Assembly (NCBI RefSeq): GCF_918797505.1
Contig: NC_092794.1
Location: 74,437,345 to 74,501,344, forward strand
Source: Bemisia tabaci
Lineage: Eukaryota; Arthropoda; Insecta; Hemiptera; Aleyrodidae
DNA length: 64,000 nt
Reading direction: 5' to 3'
Shown here: in pieces, positions 42,723 to 53,951 of the stretch
Layout: every line of letters begins with the position of its first letter
How positions within the stretch are numbered: position 1 is the first letter of the stretch
Notes under the pieces: model-generated
Databases searched by the model: none
Seen by the model: only the letters and a program-made list of their open reading frames with translations
Told to the model about the DNA's origin: nothing
Made by a program: the position numbers and the translations under genes

Positions 42723-44562
42723 AGATTTTTATGGATATCAACAATATCTGCAGGAAATACTGCCTCATTAAAAACCTTAACCATTTTAAAATCATTGGAT
42801 AAAAACATAGGCAAGGGAAAAAGAGTGCAGTGTACGGTTGTAAGTAGAGTCATATGTCACGATTGGTTGGTAATTTTGATTGTAAAGCTCTGTCAGTGTG
42901 TCTCAAGTTCACCAAGAGATTGTTTGAAGTTGATGATTGATTTTCACATATTAGACTTCAAATTTGTATGCTCTGAAGTACAGGAAGTGTCGTTCAAAAG
43001 GGTACAGTATTCAATTAAATTATACTCTAATCATTTGAATTGGGTACCAAAGAGGTCACAGTTGATGATTTTTTATTCATCTTGAATAATCATTCCCGGC
43101 CAAACAAAATTGTTGCAGTGTTGTGAGTGCAGTGTGTATGTGAATGTTAAAGTACTCTCTGCTCTGCTCGTTACTCTAGACGGTTTAAAGATATAGGAAG
43201 TTAAAGAATAGGATAATAGGAAGTTAAACTTAAATGCCTTCTCCTGTTTTTGTTCATTATTTTCTTCTTTTGCGTTTCTTTTCATCATCGATAGGCGATG
43301 AGCATTCAGTCAGAGTTTCATACAAGATTTCATGCATAGGATGCAGGATATACATAGGTCAACACAAGTAAGTAAGTTGCCTGAAACAAGAAGACAACAG
43401 AAACAGAAAAACGAACTATCTATTTTGCACATTGATTAATATACTTGAGATCATAATGATATGTCTGATAATATCAGATAATTTAGTCCGTTTTGCTTCT
43501 ACACCTAGTGTAAAATCCTATTTACGTTCTTTCTTATCCAAAGATGTCACTTATTTCCAGCTAGAAATAAGAATAGCTTTCAATACTACTAATCGCCAAT
43601 ACGGGAATTTTAATACTTCTTGAACTTCACTCTGTGGCACATTCGATTAATAAGGATCTGCACTCATCTGGATCTGGATCAAGGATCTGCATGTAAACCA
43701 CTGAACTCAGACTCATTTGTCGACACTTCTCTTTAATCTCCTTATTTCAGCAGTATTTATTAGTCTTCCACAGTCTTTCAGCTCTAAATTTAATCTTTAA
43801 ACACCTCTTTATATGTCTTTACTTTTTCTCACAACGAATTCCTCAATTCTTTCATCTCTATTCAAGAGGATTATTAGTGTATAAATGCATCATACATTTT
43901 GGATGATTTCCTTCCGCACCAAAAAGGAAATCTCAAACTTTTGGAAATTCGATTTCCAATTAGAGCGCTATTAAATCGATTTTTAGGTATGCCATAATAA
44001 TTTACTGAGGAATTATTAATTTTGCATTATTTTCACCATGTGTTTATATAGTTTATAATAATTAATCCGCAACGATGATAAATTAGAATTAGTTGAATCC
44101 ATATATGTTAAACTTGCTTACAATCTTTACTTTACTCACAATCAATCTTACTTAGGTCATACTTTTTCTTCTCATTCAGATTTATATTCTTTTTTCGCAT
44201 TCAGGTTATTTCTTCTTGCTCTAATTTATACTTTTTTCTTTTTCTCACTCAGGTTGTAAATTGGACAATTGGTTGCAAATGTTGCAACTTATTTGGTAAC
44301 AATGCCAACCTAAATTAATGTTATACAATCGTTGAACATATTTCAACAATACTTAAATCGTACGATGATTTGACTATAAAACATATTAAACTGAAATAAT
44401 TTTAATAGTAGTTTTTCATACCATTTTCGGAAAGGTGGACAGGATAATAGGTTATAATATCATCCATTTTCAGGAGTTTCTGAACGAGTTAGGTTCAGAC
44501 TAGTTATAGGTTAGTTCATACTATGTCATAATTCTATTCGGTGGGCTCAGGTGTTCGATTAA
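42723..44562. other. Interior of the LTR element without recognisable protein
   Basis: AT-rich. No Pol motifs (protease, RT YxDD, integrase) are seen on either strand, so it behaves as filler or as decayed or foreign sequence. Confidence 0.5.
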
Positions 44563-45041
44563 GTCCAGCTTGCCCTCTTAATGCACGTTTGAGATGATAG
44601 AATTTCGCAATTGTTGAAAAATGACTTGAAGCTCTGCCATACTCTTCATATCCCCCAGAAAAGCCTCTAGAGTTTTTAATTTGGTTTTTTTTTATTGTTG
44701 TCAGAAGCATCATTTTTTGTATTTTTGTCAGTTTTTTCTCTCTTTTCTTCCATTAGTGTTTTCAGACTTTTATCATTGTTTCGTAGAATCTTGTTTCAAA
44801 TTCACTCAACTCATTTGGATTTACATCTGGTTCGATCATTTGAAGTTTAAAATTTTCTTGGGAAAATTGGGTAAAGATCTGCTTGGCTTTCTCAAAACGA
44901 ATGTTTAAGTTCGTCATGTTACTCAACGTTTTCTTGTGGTACGAAGTTCTCAAGGTTTGACAGCTGATAGTTAAGATGAAGTTTTGTTGCCAAAAGGCTG
45001 GCTTTATTTTTTTTTTTTTTTTTTTTTTTTGCTTTTTCCAT
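44563..45041 (-). pseudogene. Decayed Gag of a BEL/Pao-like element
   Basis: The minus strand starts ATGGAAAAAGC followed by a ~24-bp A-run, probably expanded. It then reads LSNMTNLNIRFEKAKQIF, ELSEFETRFYETMIKV and a stop, and later, in another frame, KFYHLKRALRGQAG. The last motif and the acidic FETRFY pattern resemble the Gag (DUF1759-type) region of BEL/Pao elements. Stops, frame changes and missing segments mean no functional protein. Confidence 0.55.
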
Positions 45042-45292
45042 TGTTAGGCCGAATTACCGCTTGATATTGCCCAATTGAGTCGTGGAAATCGGTCGATTAC
45101 TGCACGATTTTTAATAGTTCAGGTATGTAGAGATCAATCCATCACTGCACATACTTGGTATTGACACGGAGATCGAGCGATCACTGCATGTCTCAACCAC
45201 AATATGATAATTATCTTTTCAATTCGGCCGTATATTCCACTTTTGTGAAAATTTTTAATTTTCATTGACGTCTTCTAAATTGCGCAGATGAA

Positions 45293-45311
45293 GATCACGT
45301 CGGGGTCACCA
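45293..45311 (-). other. Primer-binding site of the BEL/Pao-like element
   Basis: On the minus strand TGGTGACCCCGACGTGATC follows the 5' LTR directly. It starts with TGG, the complement of a tRNA CCA end. I did not assign the tRNA. Confidence 0.75.
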
Positions 45312-45480
45312 TGTTTTTCTTAGTTTTTAATAAGAAAAATATATAATTACGTAGTAATTATAAATAAATACCAAAACAATTCTCGGTAGATGTCAAAGAC
45401 TGACTGAAAAACTTTTATTAACCTCTTATGAGAAAATATACATTTTATCAGCTGACACTGACATTGTTGTCAGATGAACA
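45312..45480 (-). repeat. 5' LTR of the BEL/Pao-like element
   Basis: 169 bp, identical by eye to 42150-42318, and followed on the + strand by the duplicated CAACC. Confidence 0.9.
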
Positions 45481-47540
45481 CAACCTATAATGGTAGTAAA
45501 AATCCGGAAATTTGTGGAAAGCAAGTCCATACCATCAGTATGGAAGGACAAGTGTCAGAAAACTCCTACGTCTTTTACTTTCTGCCAAGCTATGCCCATA
45601 ATGGTGGAAAACTTGTCAAAAATAGCTCAATTTTGACCGTTTTTTCGCGTTCGAAAATTTATTGGACACCCTGTAATGACAATGAAGGTCCGAAAATTTG
45701 TGGAAAGTAAGTTCATACCATCTGTATGAAATAAAAAATTTTACTTGGTTCATACGTCCTGTATTCTTCGTCCTGCGATACCCGAAATGGCAGCGAAAAC
45801 GTCAAAAATACCTCAAATTGGCCGTTTTTTGATAATTTTTTGGAACACCTTGTAGTGGCAGTGGAGGTCCGAGAATTTGTACAAAGCAAGTTCATACCAT
45901 CCGCAAGGGATAAAAAAATCTACTTGGTTCCTATGTCTTACATTCCTCATTGTGCGGTGCCCGCAATCACTTCGAAAACGTCAAAAATACCTCAATTCGG
46001 CCGTTTCTTCAATGGCGAAATTTAGTAGTCACCCTGTAATGACACTGGAAGTTCGAAAATTGGGGAAAAGCAAGTCCATACCATCAGTATAAAAGGGCAA
46101 ATTTCAAAAGGTCCATAGATGTTTGATTCTTGGTCGCACGGTGTCTTCAGATACACAAAAATCGTGAAAAATACCTCCATTTTGACCGGTCTTTCGCTAT
46201 GAAAATTTAATAGACACCCTGTAACGGCAACAGAGGTCGAAAAATTTGCTGAAAGTAAGATCATTCCATCTTCATGCAATGAAAAATTCTACATCGTTCC
46301 TATGTTATGCATTCCTCGTTGTGCGGTGCCCGCAATCGCATCGGAAACGTCAAATGTATCTGAATTCGGCCAACATTTCGTGCGTGAAATTTTTTTGGCA
46401 CCCTGTTATGACATCAGTGACTCTTAAAAGTGCCAAGTAAATATACGTTGTTTATACATCTGAAAGGAACGGCGCAATTTTTCAAAGACCCTTACATTTA
46501 TAATTGTTGTCGCTAGACGCCCTGAAGTGAGGCGAAATTTTCTAAAATACCTAAATTTATCCATTCCTTTCTTTCAACACTAGCTTCTTACATAGTTTCG
46601 GACCTCTGCTGTCAGTACAGGGTGTCTGCAAAAATAATTCGGTAAAAAAAATTGACCTTATTCAGGTGTATTTGAAGTTTCCGATGCGATTGCGGGCACC
46701 GCACAACGAGGAATGCATAACATAGGAACGATGTAGAATTTTTCATTGCATGAAGATGGAATGATCTTACTTTCAGCAAATTTTTCGACCTCTGTTGCCG
46801 TTACAGGGTGTCTATTAAATTTTCATAGCGAAAGACCGGTCAAAATGGAGGTATTTTTCACGATTTTTGTGTATCTGAAGACACCGTGCGACCAAGAATC
46901 AAACATCTATGGACCTTTTGAAATTTGCCCTTTTATACTGGTGGTATGGACTTGCTTTTCCCCAATTTTCGAACTTCCAGTGTCATTACAGGGTGACTAC
47001 TAAATTTCGCCATTGAAGAAACGGCCGAATTGAGGTATTTTTGACGTTTTCGAAGTGATTGCGGGCACCGCACAATGAGGAATGTAAGACACAAGAACCA
47101 AGTAGATTTTTTTATCCCTTGCGGAGGGTATGAACTTACTTTGCACAAATTCTCGGACCTCCACTGCCACTACAAGGTGTTCCAAAAAATTATCAAAAAA
47201 CGGCCAATTTGAGGTATTTTTGACGTTTTCGCTGCCATTTCGGGTATCGCAGGACGAAGAATACAAGACGTATGAACCAAGTAAAATTTTTTATTTCATA
47301 CAGATGGTATGAACTTACTTTCCACAAATTTTCGGACCTTCATTGTCATTACAGGGTGTCCAATAAATTTTCGAACGCGAAAAAACGGTCAAAATTGAGC
47401 TATTTTTGACAAGTTTTCCACCATTATGGGCATAGCTTGGCAGAAAGTAAAAGACGTAGGAGTTTTCTGACACTTGTCCTTCCATACTGATGGTATGGAC
47501 TTGCTTTCCACAAATTTCCGGATTTTTACTACCATTATAG
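45481..47540. repeat. ~184-bp tandem units in mirrored arms of the giant foldback
   Basis: Left-arm unit boundaries (ACACCCTGTAATGAC-like) fall at about 45665, 45842, 46028, 46212 and 46397. Mirrored boundaries (ACAGGGTGTC-like) fall at about 46624, 46804, 46990, 47173, 47352 and 47540. Within an arm units differ noticeably, but each unit is nearly identical to its mirror partner. That shows the arms were inverted, or homogenised, after the tandem array had formed. Confidence 0.88.
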
Positions 47541-48634
47541 GTTGCTCAAAAAGTTCATTATACGTTAAAAAACGGCGAAATTTCGATTTTTAGAGCTGCC
47601 GAGCAGAGAGTTTCGGCATTACCAGGCAAACTGAGAGTGACCTAGGAGAAAAACAAAAATTTTCCCTTAATCTGCAAGGTATGTGCTAGGTTTGTACCAA
47701 TTCTTGGACATCTCAAAAAAATCCGTTTTTCAAATCCGTGTTGCTGGCAAAAATATCAAAAATATACGGCGAAAATGCCAAAAAAACCAGAAAAATCTCG
47801 ATGTTTAGGCTCTGTGCGCGCCGGGTTAAAATTTTTTTTTCTCAAAATCCTCTTGGCTACCGTGTTTTTTTATCACATAGAACCATTTAAGACCGTGCAA
47901 CATTTGGTTTTGTCGATTTAAAAAAATAAGTCCCACCCTAACTGAGAGTCAAGACAATTTGAATCCATTTCTGATTGGTTCCCGTATTTTAGGCCTCCAC
48001 AGTGTCACAAACGGGAATAAAGATTACATTTTCACCAATTGCAAAGATTATAATCTGGAATGGACCAGGGAATTACGGGTTCGGCAAGGAACAAACGGAT
48101 TTCCGGATTTTTACTACCATTATAGGTTGCTCAAAAAGTTCATTATACGTTAAAAAACGGCGAAATTTCGATTTTTAGAGCTGCCGAGCAGAGAGTTTCG
48201 GCATTACCAGGCGAACTGAGAGTGACCTAGGAGAAAAACAAAAATTTTCCCTTAATCTGCGAGGTATGTGCTAGGTTTGTACCAATTTTTGGATATCTAG
48301 CGTCAAATCCGTGTTGCTAGCAAAAATATCAAAAATATACGGCGAAAATGCCAAAAAAACCGGAAAAATCTCGATGTTTAGGCTCTGTGCGCGCCGGGTT
48401 GCATTTTTTTTTTCTCAAAATCCTCTTGGCTACCGTGTTTTTTTATCACATAGAACCATTTAAGACCGTGCAACATTTGGTTTTGTCGATTTAAAAAAAT
48501 AAGTCCCACCCTACTCTCAGTATAAAGGGACTCTAGGGCCGACGATCTTTGAAAGGCAACAGTCAACAGCTCCATCGATAAGCCTCTTTGAGGCCCCTAG
48601 TTTGTAGGTGGGCCGGACGCTTACTCCCCACATG

Positions 48635-48946
48635 TAGAGTCCCTTTATACTGAGAGTCAAGACAACACCCCTCATGGAGTCACAAACGGGAATAAAGATT
48701 ACAGAAATTGAACGTTTTTCGTAATCTTTGATCGGCTCATTCTTAAATTCCTTTCTCCGTTCCTTCTTTCATTCCGTTTGTTCCTTGTCGAACCCGAAAT
48801 TCCTCGGTCCATTACAGATTATAATCTTTGCAATTGGTGAAAATGTAATCTTTATTCCCGTTTGTGACACTGTGAAGGCCTAAAATCCGGTTAACCAATC
48901 AGAAATGGATTCGCATTGTCTTGACTCTCAGTATAAAGGGACTCTA
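48635..48946. mobile_element. hAT-like MITE family B, complete copy
   Basis: 312 bp; starts TAGAGTCCCTTTATACTGAG and ends with the complement. It is flanked by the 8-bp duplication CCCACATG (48627-48634 and 48947-48954). This is the reference copy for the fragments in 41447-48535, 50794-52747 and 59844-59970. Confidence 0.93.
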
Positions 48947-49100
48947 CCCACATGATGTCCACACACATGTATACCGTAGAGTCCCTTTATACCCAGAGTT
49001 AAGACAACTCACTTTTGGTCAGAGACAAGAGACCCTCCACTGGCCTCTTGACGACAGGTGGAAGCTTTTACTTTCGGGGATTCATCAGCTCCTTATGGAC

Positions 49101-49983
49101 AATGGGCCTGTTGCAAACTTTTGCTAGAGCAAAAATAAGAGTTGTTTCTTATAGATAATGCCTCAAAAATCACGATGAGCGCATCGGCAAAGTCTGAAAT
49201 GCACTCATAACTTCACAGTCTGCGTAAGAAATTTGCGGTTTTTTGAGCTTCCCACTTCAAAAGCGATACTACGGCACAGGTGAACATTTTGTCAGAGGAG
49301 TCGTTCCATCGTCGGCAATACTCATCATGGCCAATGCCAATCCGCCAAAACACGTGTGATGGGACGAGATAATACCTGAACTGGATTATAGACCAGATAA
49401 CAATCGGCGTGTTTTAACGTTCATGTTTTCCACGCCCGAATTGATTGACCTTGAACTCTCCTCGAATTACGCGCGGAACTGCGCGCAAGCGTCGGCCATG
49501 ATGAATATCGCCGACGATGGAGCGACTCCTCTACCAAAATGTTCACCTGTGCCGTAGTATCGTTTTTGAAGCGGGAAGCTTAAAAAAAACGCAAATCGAC
49601 GGTGAAAGTCGGCAATCACATAACTCGGTTTGCGACGTCGCAGACTTCCTGTCATACTTTATTTTTTAAATGGAAAACTACTCAACGGCAATTCTTTAAA
49701 ACTGTCATGATTTTTCTTCTCAATGCGAAGAAAATTCTGCAAAAACTTCAAGAAATAATATCAATTTGTTCTCCTTTAAAAAAATGACGTAGAGGCGGAG
49801 ATTTTTAGACACCGCAAACGAGTTATGTGATTGCCGACTTTCACCGTCGAAATTTCTTACGCAGATTGTGAAGTTATTAGTGCATTTCAAACTTTGCCGA
49901 TGCGCTCATCGTGATTTTTGAGGCTTTATCTGTAAGAAATAACTCTTATTTTTGCTCTAGCAAAAGTTTGCAACAGGCCCATT
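49101..49983. mobile_element. Foldback nested in the hAT-like element
   Basis: Arms 49101-49333 and 49494-49983 run from AATGGGCCTGTTGCAAAC to the complement. The right arm is itself interrupted at 49596-49850. Comparison with the left arm (GCAAATTTCTTACGCAG) shows the unoccupied target. Confidence 0.85.
49596..49850. mobile_element. TCGACGG-ended MITE, copy 1
   Basis: 255 bp with TCGACGGTGAAA ends and long inverted arms. It splits the foldback arm with a short duplication (AA, or AAAT if the element starts one base further in). The core GCGACGTCGCAGACTTCCTG is shared with 59176-59438. Confidence 0.85.
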
Positions 49984-50900
49984 ATAAGGGAGCAACAGTC
50001 ATCACCATAATTTCGGCTGTTGATCTACCTACATGGTCGATGATGAGCTTCGGGTGACGTCATGAGCCAAACAAGTTTCCTAAACTTCGGCCATTTTCGG
50101 CTTGTTTGCGAAACGAAACTGCCAACACGTTGTTAAGCTGCCACCATGGCCAAGATACTGGTGGAAGGTCTCTTGTCTCTGCTTTTGGTTGGGCCAGGGT
50201 TGGGCTGAAAGTGGCCTAAAAAAAAATCCAATTCTGATTGGTTTTCGCTCATGGAGGCCGAAACGAGTGCACTAAGATGGCGGTACCTCGTATGTGAACA
50301 AGAATAATGAAAATATTACCTAATTGTGGTTTATCAAGAGTAAATTGTTATTTCTATCGGTCCAAAATGAAAATAGATTAAGAAATTATTCACAAACCAA
50401 TCTCATTTTCTTTTTAATTGATCAATTTGTTGATGTTGTTGTTTTTGTGTGACAGACATCGCAGGATTCTTGATCCTTATCCCTCAATATCGTTCGTTTG
50501 GGTGCACTCGTTTCGGCCTCCATGGCCAGCCAAGGCCGGCTGCCAGTCAGCTGATAATCGAGTTGTCTTAACTCTGGGTATAAAGGGACTCTAGTATACC
50601 GTCGCAATAATACGACCTAGAGAATTAAATAATGATTATATGAATTCAGTAACGTATTTTCAATCTACCAATATGCTTCGTCCTTTTTCATAAAAACGAA
50701 GAAATAATATTCTTCAGAGTCCCAGAGAAGAATGTAAACAAAGGGGTAACATAACCTCACTTTCGGGACTTGCTTCAATACATTGAGTATAACTAGAGTC
50801 CCTTTAAACCGTATTTTCCTCCAAACTGGCTCGGAGCCGTCGCGCGGCGCCGGTTGCCATTTGATTGCGTGGAATATATCGCAGTTCGGCCGCCGCGCGG

Positions 50901-51256
50901 CAAGGTACACTCTACGACAGGTATGGACAAATGGAATTTTAGAAAGTCGTCGAAACGCGTAGATTTGGCAGCGTCCAATGGTACGACTGCGACGCCATAT
51001 TGAAAACTTATTTACTTTCTGTTTAAGAGTGGGTCTCGTCAATTTCGTGTTCTTAGTTGAGGTTCTCGTTATTTTGAGTTCTATCAATTTTTTAAATTCA
51101 TCTGATGGCTTATCGAAGCTAACGGATCTACCAGAACCTCATTTTGAACTGCGCGGCAAAGACGGTACGACTTGCGACGTCACTCGATGGCCTAGATTCT
51201 CAGCGCTGCCACTTCGGCACCCCGTTTGTCCATACCTGTAGTAGAGTGTGCCTTGT
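50901..51256. mobile_element. Small TIR element inside the composite
   Basis: AAGGTACACTCTAC-ACAGGTATGGACAAA at the left and its complement at 51225-51252 form ~30-bp inverted ends. Target duplication uncertain. Confidence 0.55.
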
Positions 51257-52130
51257 GCCGCAATCAGACGCTGAATTTAGCACCTGAATGTGGAAGTCAA
51301 CAGTCATCGCCCAACGGCTGAAATTTAGCAAATTCGAGTTATTTTCATCCAGATGTGTATCAAATCTACTCGAATAGTTCAGAAAAATTCAAAATTGGTC
51401 CGATGGTTGCTGAGAATCGTTGCTGAATTTTGCGCGTCACGCGCAAAATTCAGGCATCGGGCCGATGACTTCCACATTCAAGCCACATTCAGCCCCCACA
51501 TTGAGCGTGTGATTGCGGTGTCCGCCGCGCGGCGCCGGCCGCAGGGCGCGGCACTGCTCCGGAAGCAGTGCGGCGTCCAAAGCAGTACATGGAATCAAAT
51601 GGGAGACCGGTCGTGCGCCGCGCGCGACCATAGAATAAAGAGACTAACGTCAACAGAAGCGAAAGCCACCGCCATTTTCATGTCAACGAAGCATAACGAA
51701 AGTACTCTAAACGAAAGGAGGCTGTTTCAATAAGCACTGTTTACATTCGCGGTAGGTCGACGTTTTGGAGAGGTTGAATAATATCGGATACATCCGTTTT
51801 TAGGAATTGAAAGAGTTTTCTTTTAACTTATTTGTCGTTAAACCGAAGAAGTACTGTAAATTCGCTTAAAATTTAATGTTTTTTTCCACTCTTATATTTG
51901 TAGGTAACCTCGAAATTGGTATAATAAGAACCGACTCTGAGAAGAAAAATGTTAACATTGGTTCTTACGGAGCTTTCGCTTCTGTTGACGTAGTCTATTC
52001 ATTCTATGGCGCGATGTCGCAGCGTCAGTTGGAGGAAAATACGGCTTCAATACTGAGAGTCAAGACAACACCCCCTCATGGAGTTACAAACGGGAATAAA
52101 GATTACAGAAATTGAACGTTTTTTGTTATC

Positions 52131-52345
52131 TTTTTTTTTTTTTTTTTTTTTTTTTTTCTACTTCACATAGCCCTTAAGGGCTAATCCCACGCTTTTAAGT
52201 CCCATCCCCCCTCCGTCCCTACTGAACCAGTCCCAGGCAACCATTGTTTGAGACCATCAAACTCGGGTCGCCTGGCCGGGAATCGAACCCGGGACCTCCC
52301 GATCGTAGAGCAAGCGCTACAACCACTACACCATAGGAGGCCGAC
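52131..52345 (-). mobile_element. tRNA-derived SINE, family B
   Basis: The minus strand begins GGCCTCCTATGGTGTAGTGG (A box) and has the B box GGGTTCGATTCCC about 50 bp on. A short body follows, then poly-A (poly-T at 52131-52157). It interrupts a family-B MITE. It is different in body from the SINE at 10573. Confidence 0.85.
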
Positions 52346-52523
52346 CTCGGTTGACCTTAGTGACCACAGTTGGGTGAAAGCCGTAGTGAGGGGGATAGGA
52401 GAGGTAAAAAGTAGATTAAATAAGAATTTGAAAAAAAGGGTTTTCGATAGAAATAAATTTGCAGAATTGTTAGTAAAGTTAAATTCTGAGAGTAAGGAGG
52501 TAGAATTAGAAAAATTATACGGC
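52346..52523 (+). pseudogene. Possible LINE ORF2 linker fragment
   Basis: LSDHSWVKAVV followed by KRVFDRNKFAELLVKL resembles the endonuclease end (SDH) and linker of Jockey/R1-type LINE ORF2 proteins. It is only ~60 codons, sandwiched between a SINE head and the resumed MITE, so identity is tentative. Confidence 0.35.
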
Positions 52524-53533
52524 CATTTGATCGGCCCATTCTCATCAAATCCCTTTCTCCGTTCCTTCTCTCATTCCGTTTGTTCCTTGCCGAACCTGTA
52601 ATTCCCTGGTCCATTCCAGATTATAATCTTTGCAATCGGTGAAAATGTAATCTTTATTCCCGTTTGTGACACTGTGAAGGCCTAAAATACGGGAACCAAT
52701 CAGAAATGGATTCACATTGTCTTGACTCTCAGTATAAAGGGACTCTAAGTATAACTAATTTATCCGATGCGATGTTGGGGATTCACGAGATAAAAACGTA
52801 TACGTTTGAGGATATATAGAACTCATAATCGTTAGAAAATTCGGCAGAAACTGTCTAAAACTACCCAGGATCAGTGTTTGAAAATTGACTTTCCGTTCCT
52901 CATTGGAAATCCCATGTAAATCGAACCGACCAAATCCCGGTTAGGGCACCAGGCCTAATAAATCGCGATATAATCTAGAAATGTGACGTAACACTAAAAC
53001 GGTCTATGGGTTTCAGTAACCTATAGGTACCTACCGTTTGGGCATTCAAAATCATTACTACAAATCGGAAATTTTTCCTGGGCAATCCTTCTAGGTACTA
53101 TTGATTCTGTGGAGAGTCATTAGGAATCTATTTGTGATTAAATACGTCCATTCAGTATAATATATTCCATGATTAGGTATGTTCTGTTCTTTCTCACAGT
53201 TTTGTACACTTAAGTGCCTGTTCAGTAATTAAGTAGATAAGTAAATGGTCAATTTCATGGAGAGTAGTAAATTGTAACCAGCGGTCCCTTTATGATACTA
53301 TTAAAAAACAATAAAACAAATTTTAAAAAAATAATGAATGAATTCCTTCATGCACGCTCAAGTGATTATGAAAGAATAACTAAATGGGTATCGAATTACG
53401 TAAATGAGCAGCTTTTACCACAAAACCCTTCCGTAATGAGTGAATAACAATATTTTCTTTTTGCTCCTTAGAATGAAGTTATAAAGGATATTCACTTCAC
53501 GCATGCCTCTGAAAAGTCTATGTTTTGCATTTA

Positions 53534-53861
53534 CCTAAGTACAGTGCGACGAAAATATTGAAATTAAACTGCAATTTGATTTCAATACAATTTTTTTTTT
53601 TTTACCATTAAATTGCAATATTTTTACATCATTTAGTCGATTTATGCAGATTTTGAAAATCAATAAATGAGCTCAATGTGTCAGAAAAATAGGCAATATG
53701 CAATGCACTGAAAAATTGCAACTTCTTCCAATTTTATTGCAATAAGTTTCAATAAACGGGGCCCCTTCAAATAGGAGCTAGGCAACATACACAACACTCA
53801 GGGGAATCGCAGTATTGTTACAATGTAATTGCTATACTTATTGCAATCTGTGCTACTTGGG
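53534..53861. mobile_element. CCCAAGTAGCA-terminated element, copy 2 (short)
   Basis: The right end TGCTACTTGGG (53851-53861) is perfect. The left end CCTAAGTACAG (53534) is decayed. TA flanks both sides. The interior is rich in ATTGCAAT-type words. The element ends 90 bp before the CBM14 exon. Confidence 0.6.
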
Positions 53862-53951
53862 TATTCAGCCTTTTTTGCGATCTCAAACTCTGCAGTATCT
53901 CGACTCCTTCTCCGTCCTGACTTTAAAAAAGATAATTTGCTTTAAAATTAG

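Larger units (their letters stand above)
42150..45480 (-). mobile_element. Short BEL/Pao-like non-autonomous LTR retroelement
   Basis: Two 169-bp LTRs, identical by eye (42150-42318 and 45312-45480, TG...CA), bound 3.0 kb of interior. The 5-bp duplication CAACC flanks it, and an empty site (GAGCAACCTATAATGG, inverted at about 47530-47550) exists in the opposite foldback arm. The minus-strand primer-binding site and polypurine tract give the orientation. No Pol is present; only a decayed Gag fragment remains. It probably moved with enzymes from a full-length relative. The BEL/Pao assignment rests on the Gag motif. Confidence 0.82.
41447..48535. mobile_element. Giant hAT-ended foldback with tandem-repeat arms
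   Basis: The ends TAGAGTCCCTTTATACT and ACTCTCAGTATAAAGGGACTCTA are flanked by the 8-bp duplication GGGCCGAC (41439-41446 and 48536-48543). From outside in: a family-B MITE fragment (41447-41748; inverted at 47944-48098), a ~400-bp arm (41750-42149 / 47540-47935), then ~184-bp tandem units on each side of a centre near 46435-46620. The right outer arm is partly duplicated (47513-47935 again at 48099-48510). An LTR element sits at 42150-45480. No transposase is present, so movement would need hAT enzyme supplied in trans. Confidence 0.8.
41292..48623. mobile_element. Family H element split by a 7.1-kb insertion
   Basis: The ends TAAGCGTCCAGCCCAC (41292) and GTGGGCCGGACGCTTA (48608-48623) are the family H termini. 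Just inside, CAAAGATCGTCGGGCC and GGGCCGACGATCTTTG form the broken centre. Removing 41447-48535 plus one 8-bp duplication rejoins it. Confidence 0.75.
48977..50593. mobile_element. hAT-like element with a nested inverted repeat
   Basis: The ends TAGAGTCCCTTTATACCCAG and complement, ~34 bp of near-perfect inverted repeat, are flanked by the 8-bp duplication GTATACCG (48969-48976 and 50594-50601). It holds the foldback 49101-49983. No transposase was recognised. Confidence 0.92.
50794..52747. mobile_element. Composite hAT-like element (two fused MITEs)
   Basis: The outer ends TAGAGTCCCTTTAAACC and GGGACTCTA are flanked by the 8-bp duplication AGTATAAC (50786-50793 and 52748-52755). Repeat G at about 40650-40662 is the empty site. 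50794 to about 52045 has matching internal ends (CGTATTTTCCTCC / GGAGGAAAATACGG), that is, one element. From 52048 family B follows, with its first ~14 bp missing. The two inner termini were lost, yet the outer pair behaves as one unit. Confidence 0.88.
50725..53008 (-). repeat. Dispersed repeat G, copy 2, split by a composite hAT-like element
   Basis: Reverse complement of 39783-39884 plus 40486-40717. It is interrupted exactly at the AGTATAAC target by 50794-52747. Confidence 0.85.
17547..53951 (+). other. Inferred 36.4-kb intron
   Basis: The phase-1 donor at 17547 and phase-1 acceptor ending at 53951 (TTAAAATTAG) join G with AA to give a Glu codon, leading into the CBM14 domain without a break. 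The acceptor pyrimidine tract is weak and small unrecognised exons could lie between. Nearly all of this interval is transposable or inverted-repeat DNA. Confidence 0.6.

Noticed and set aside
42473..42853. Repetitive 126-residue and 70-residue frames with 13-residue repeats
   Set aside because: A 39-bp tandem repeat keeps all frames open. Both strands are open and the repeat lies next to an LTR.
45481..47540. CRISPR-like regularly spaced repeats
   Set aside because: Units are ~184-bp head-to-tail repeats without unique spacers, mirrored in a foldback.
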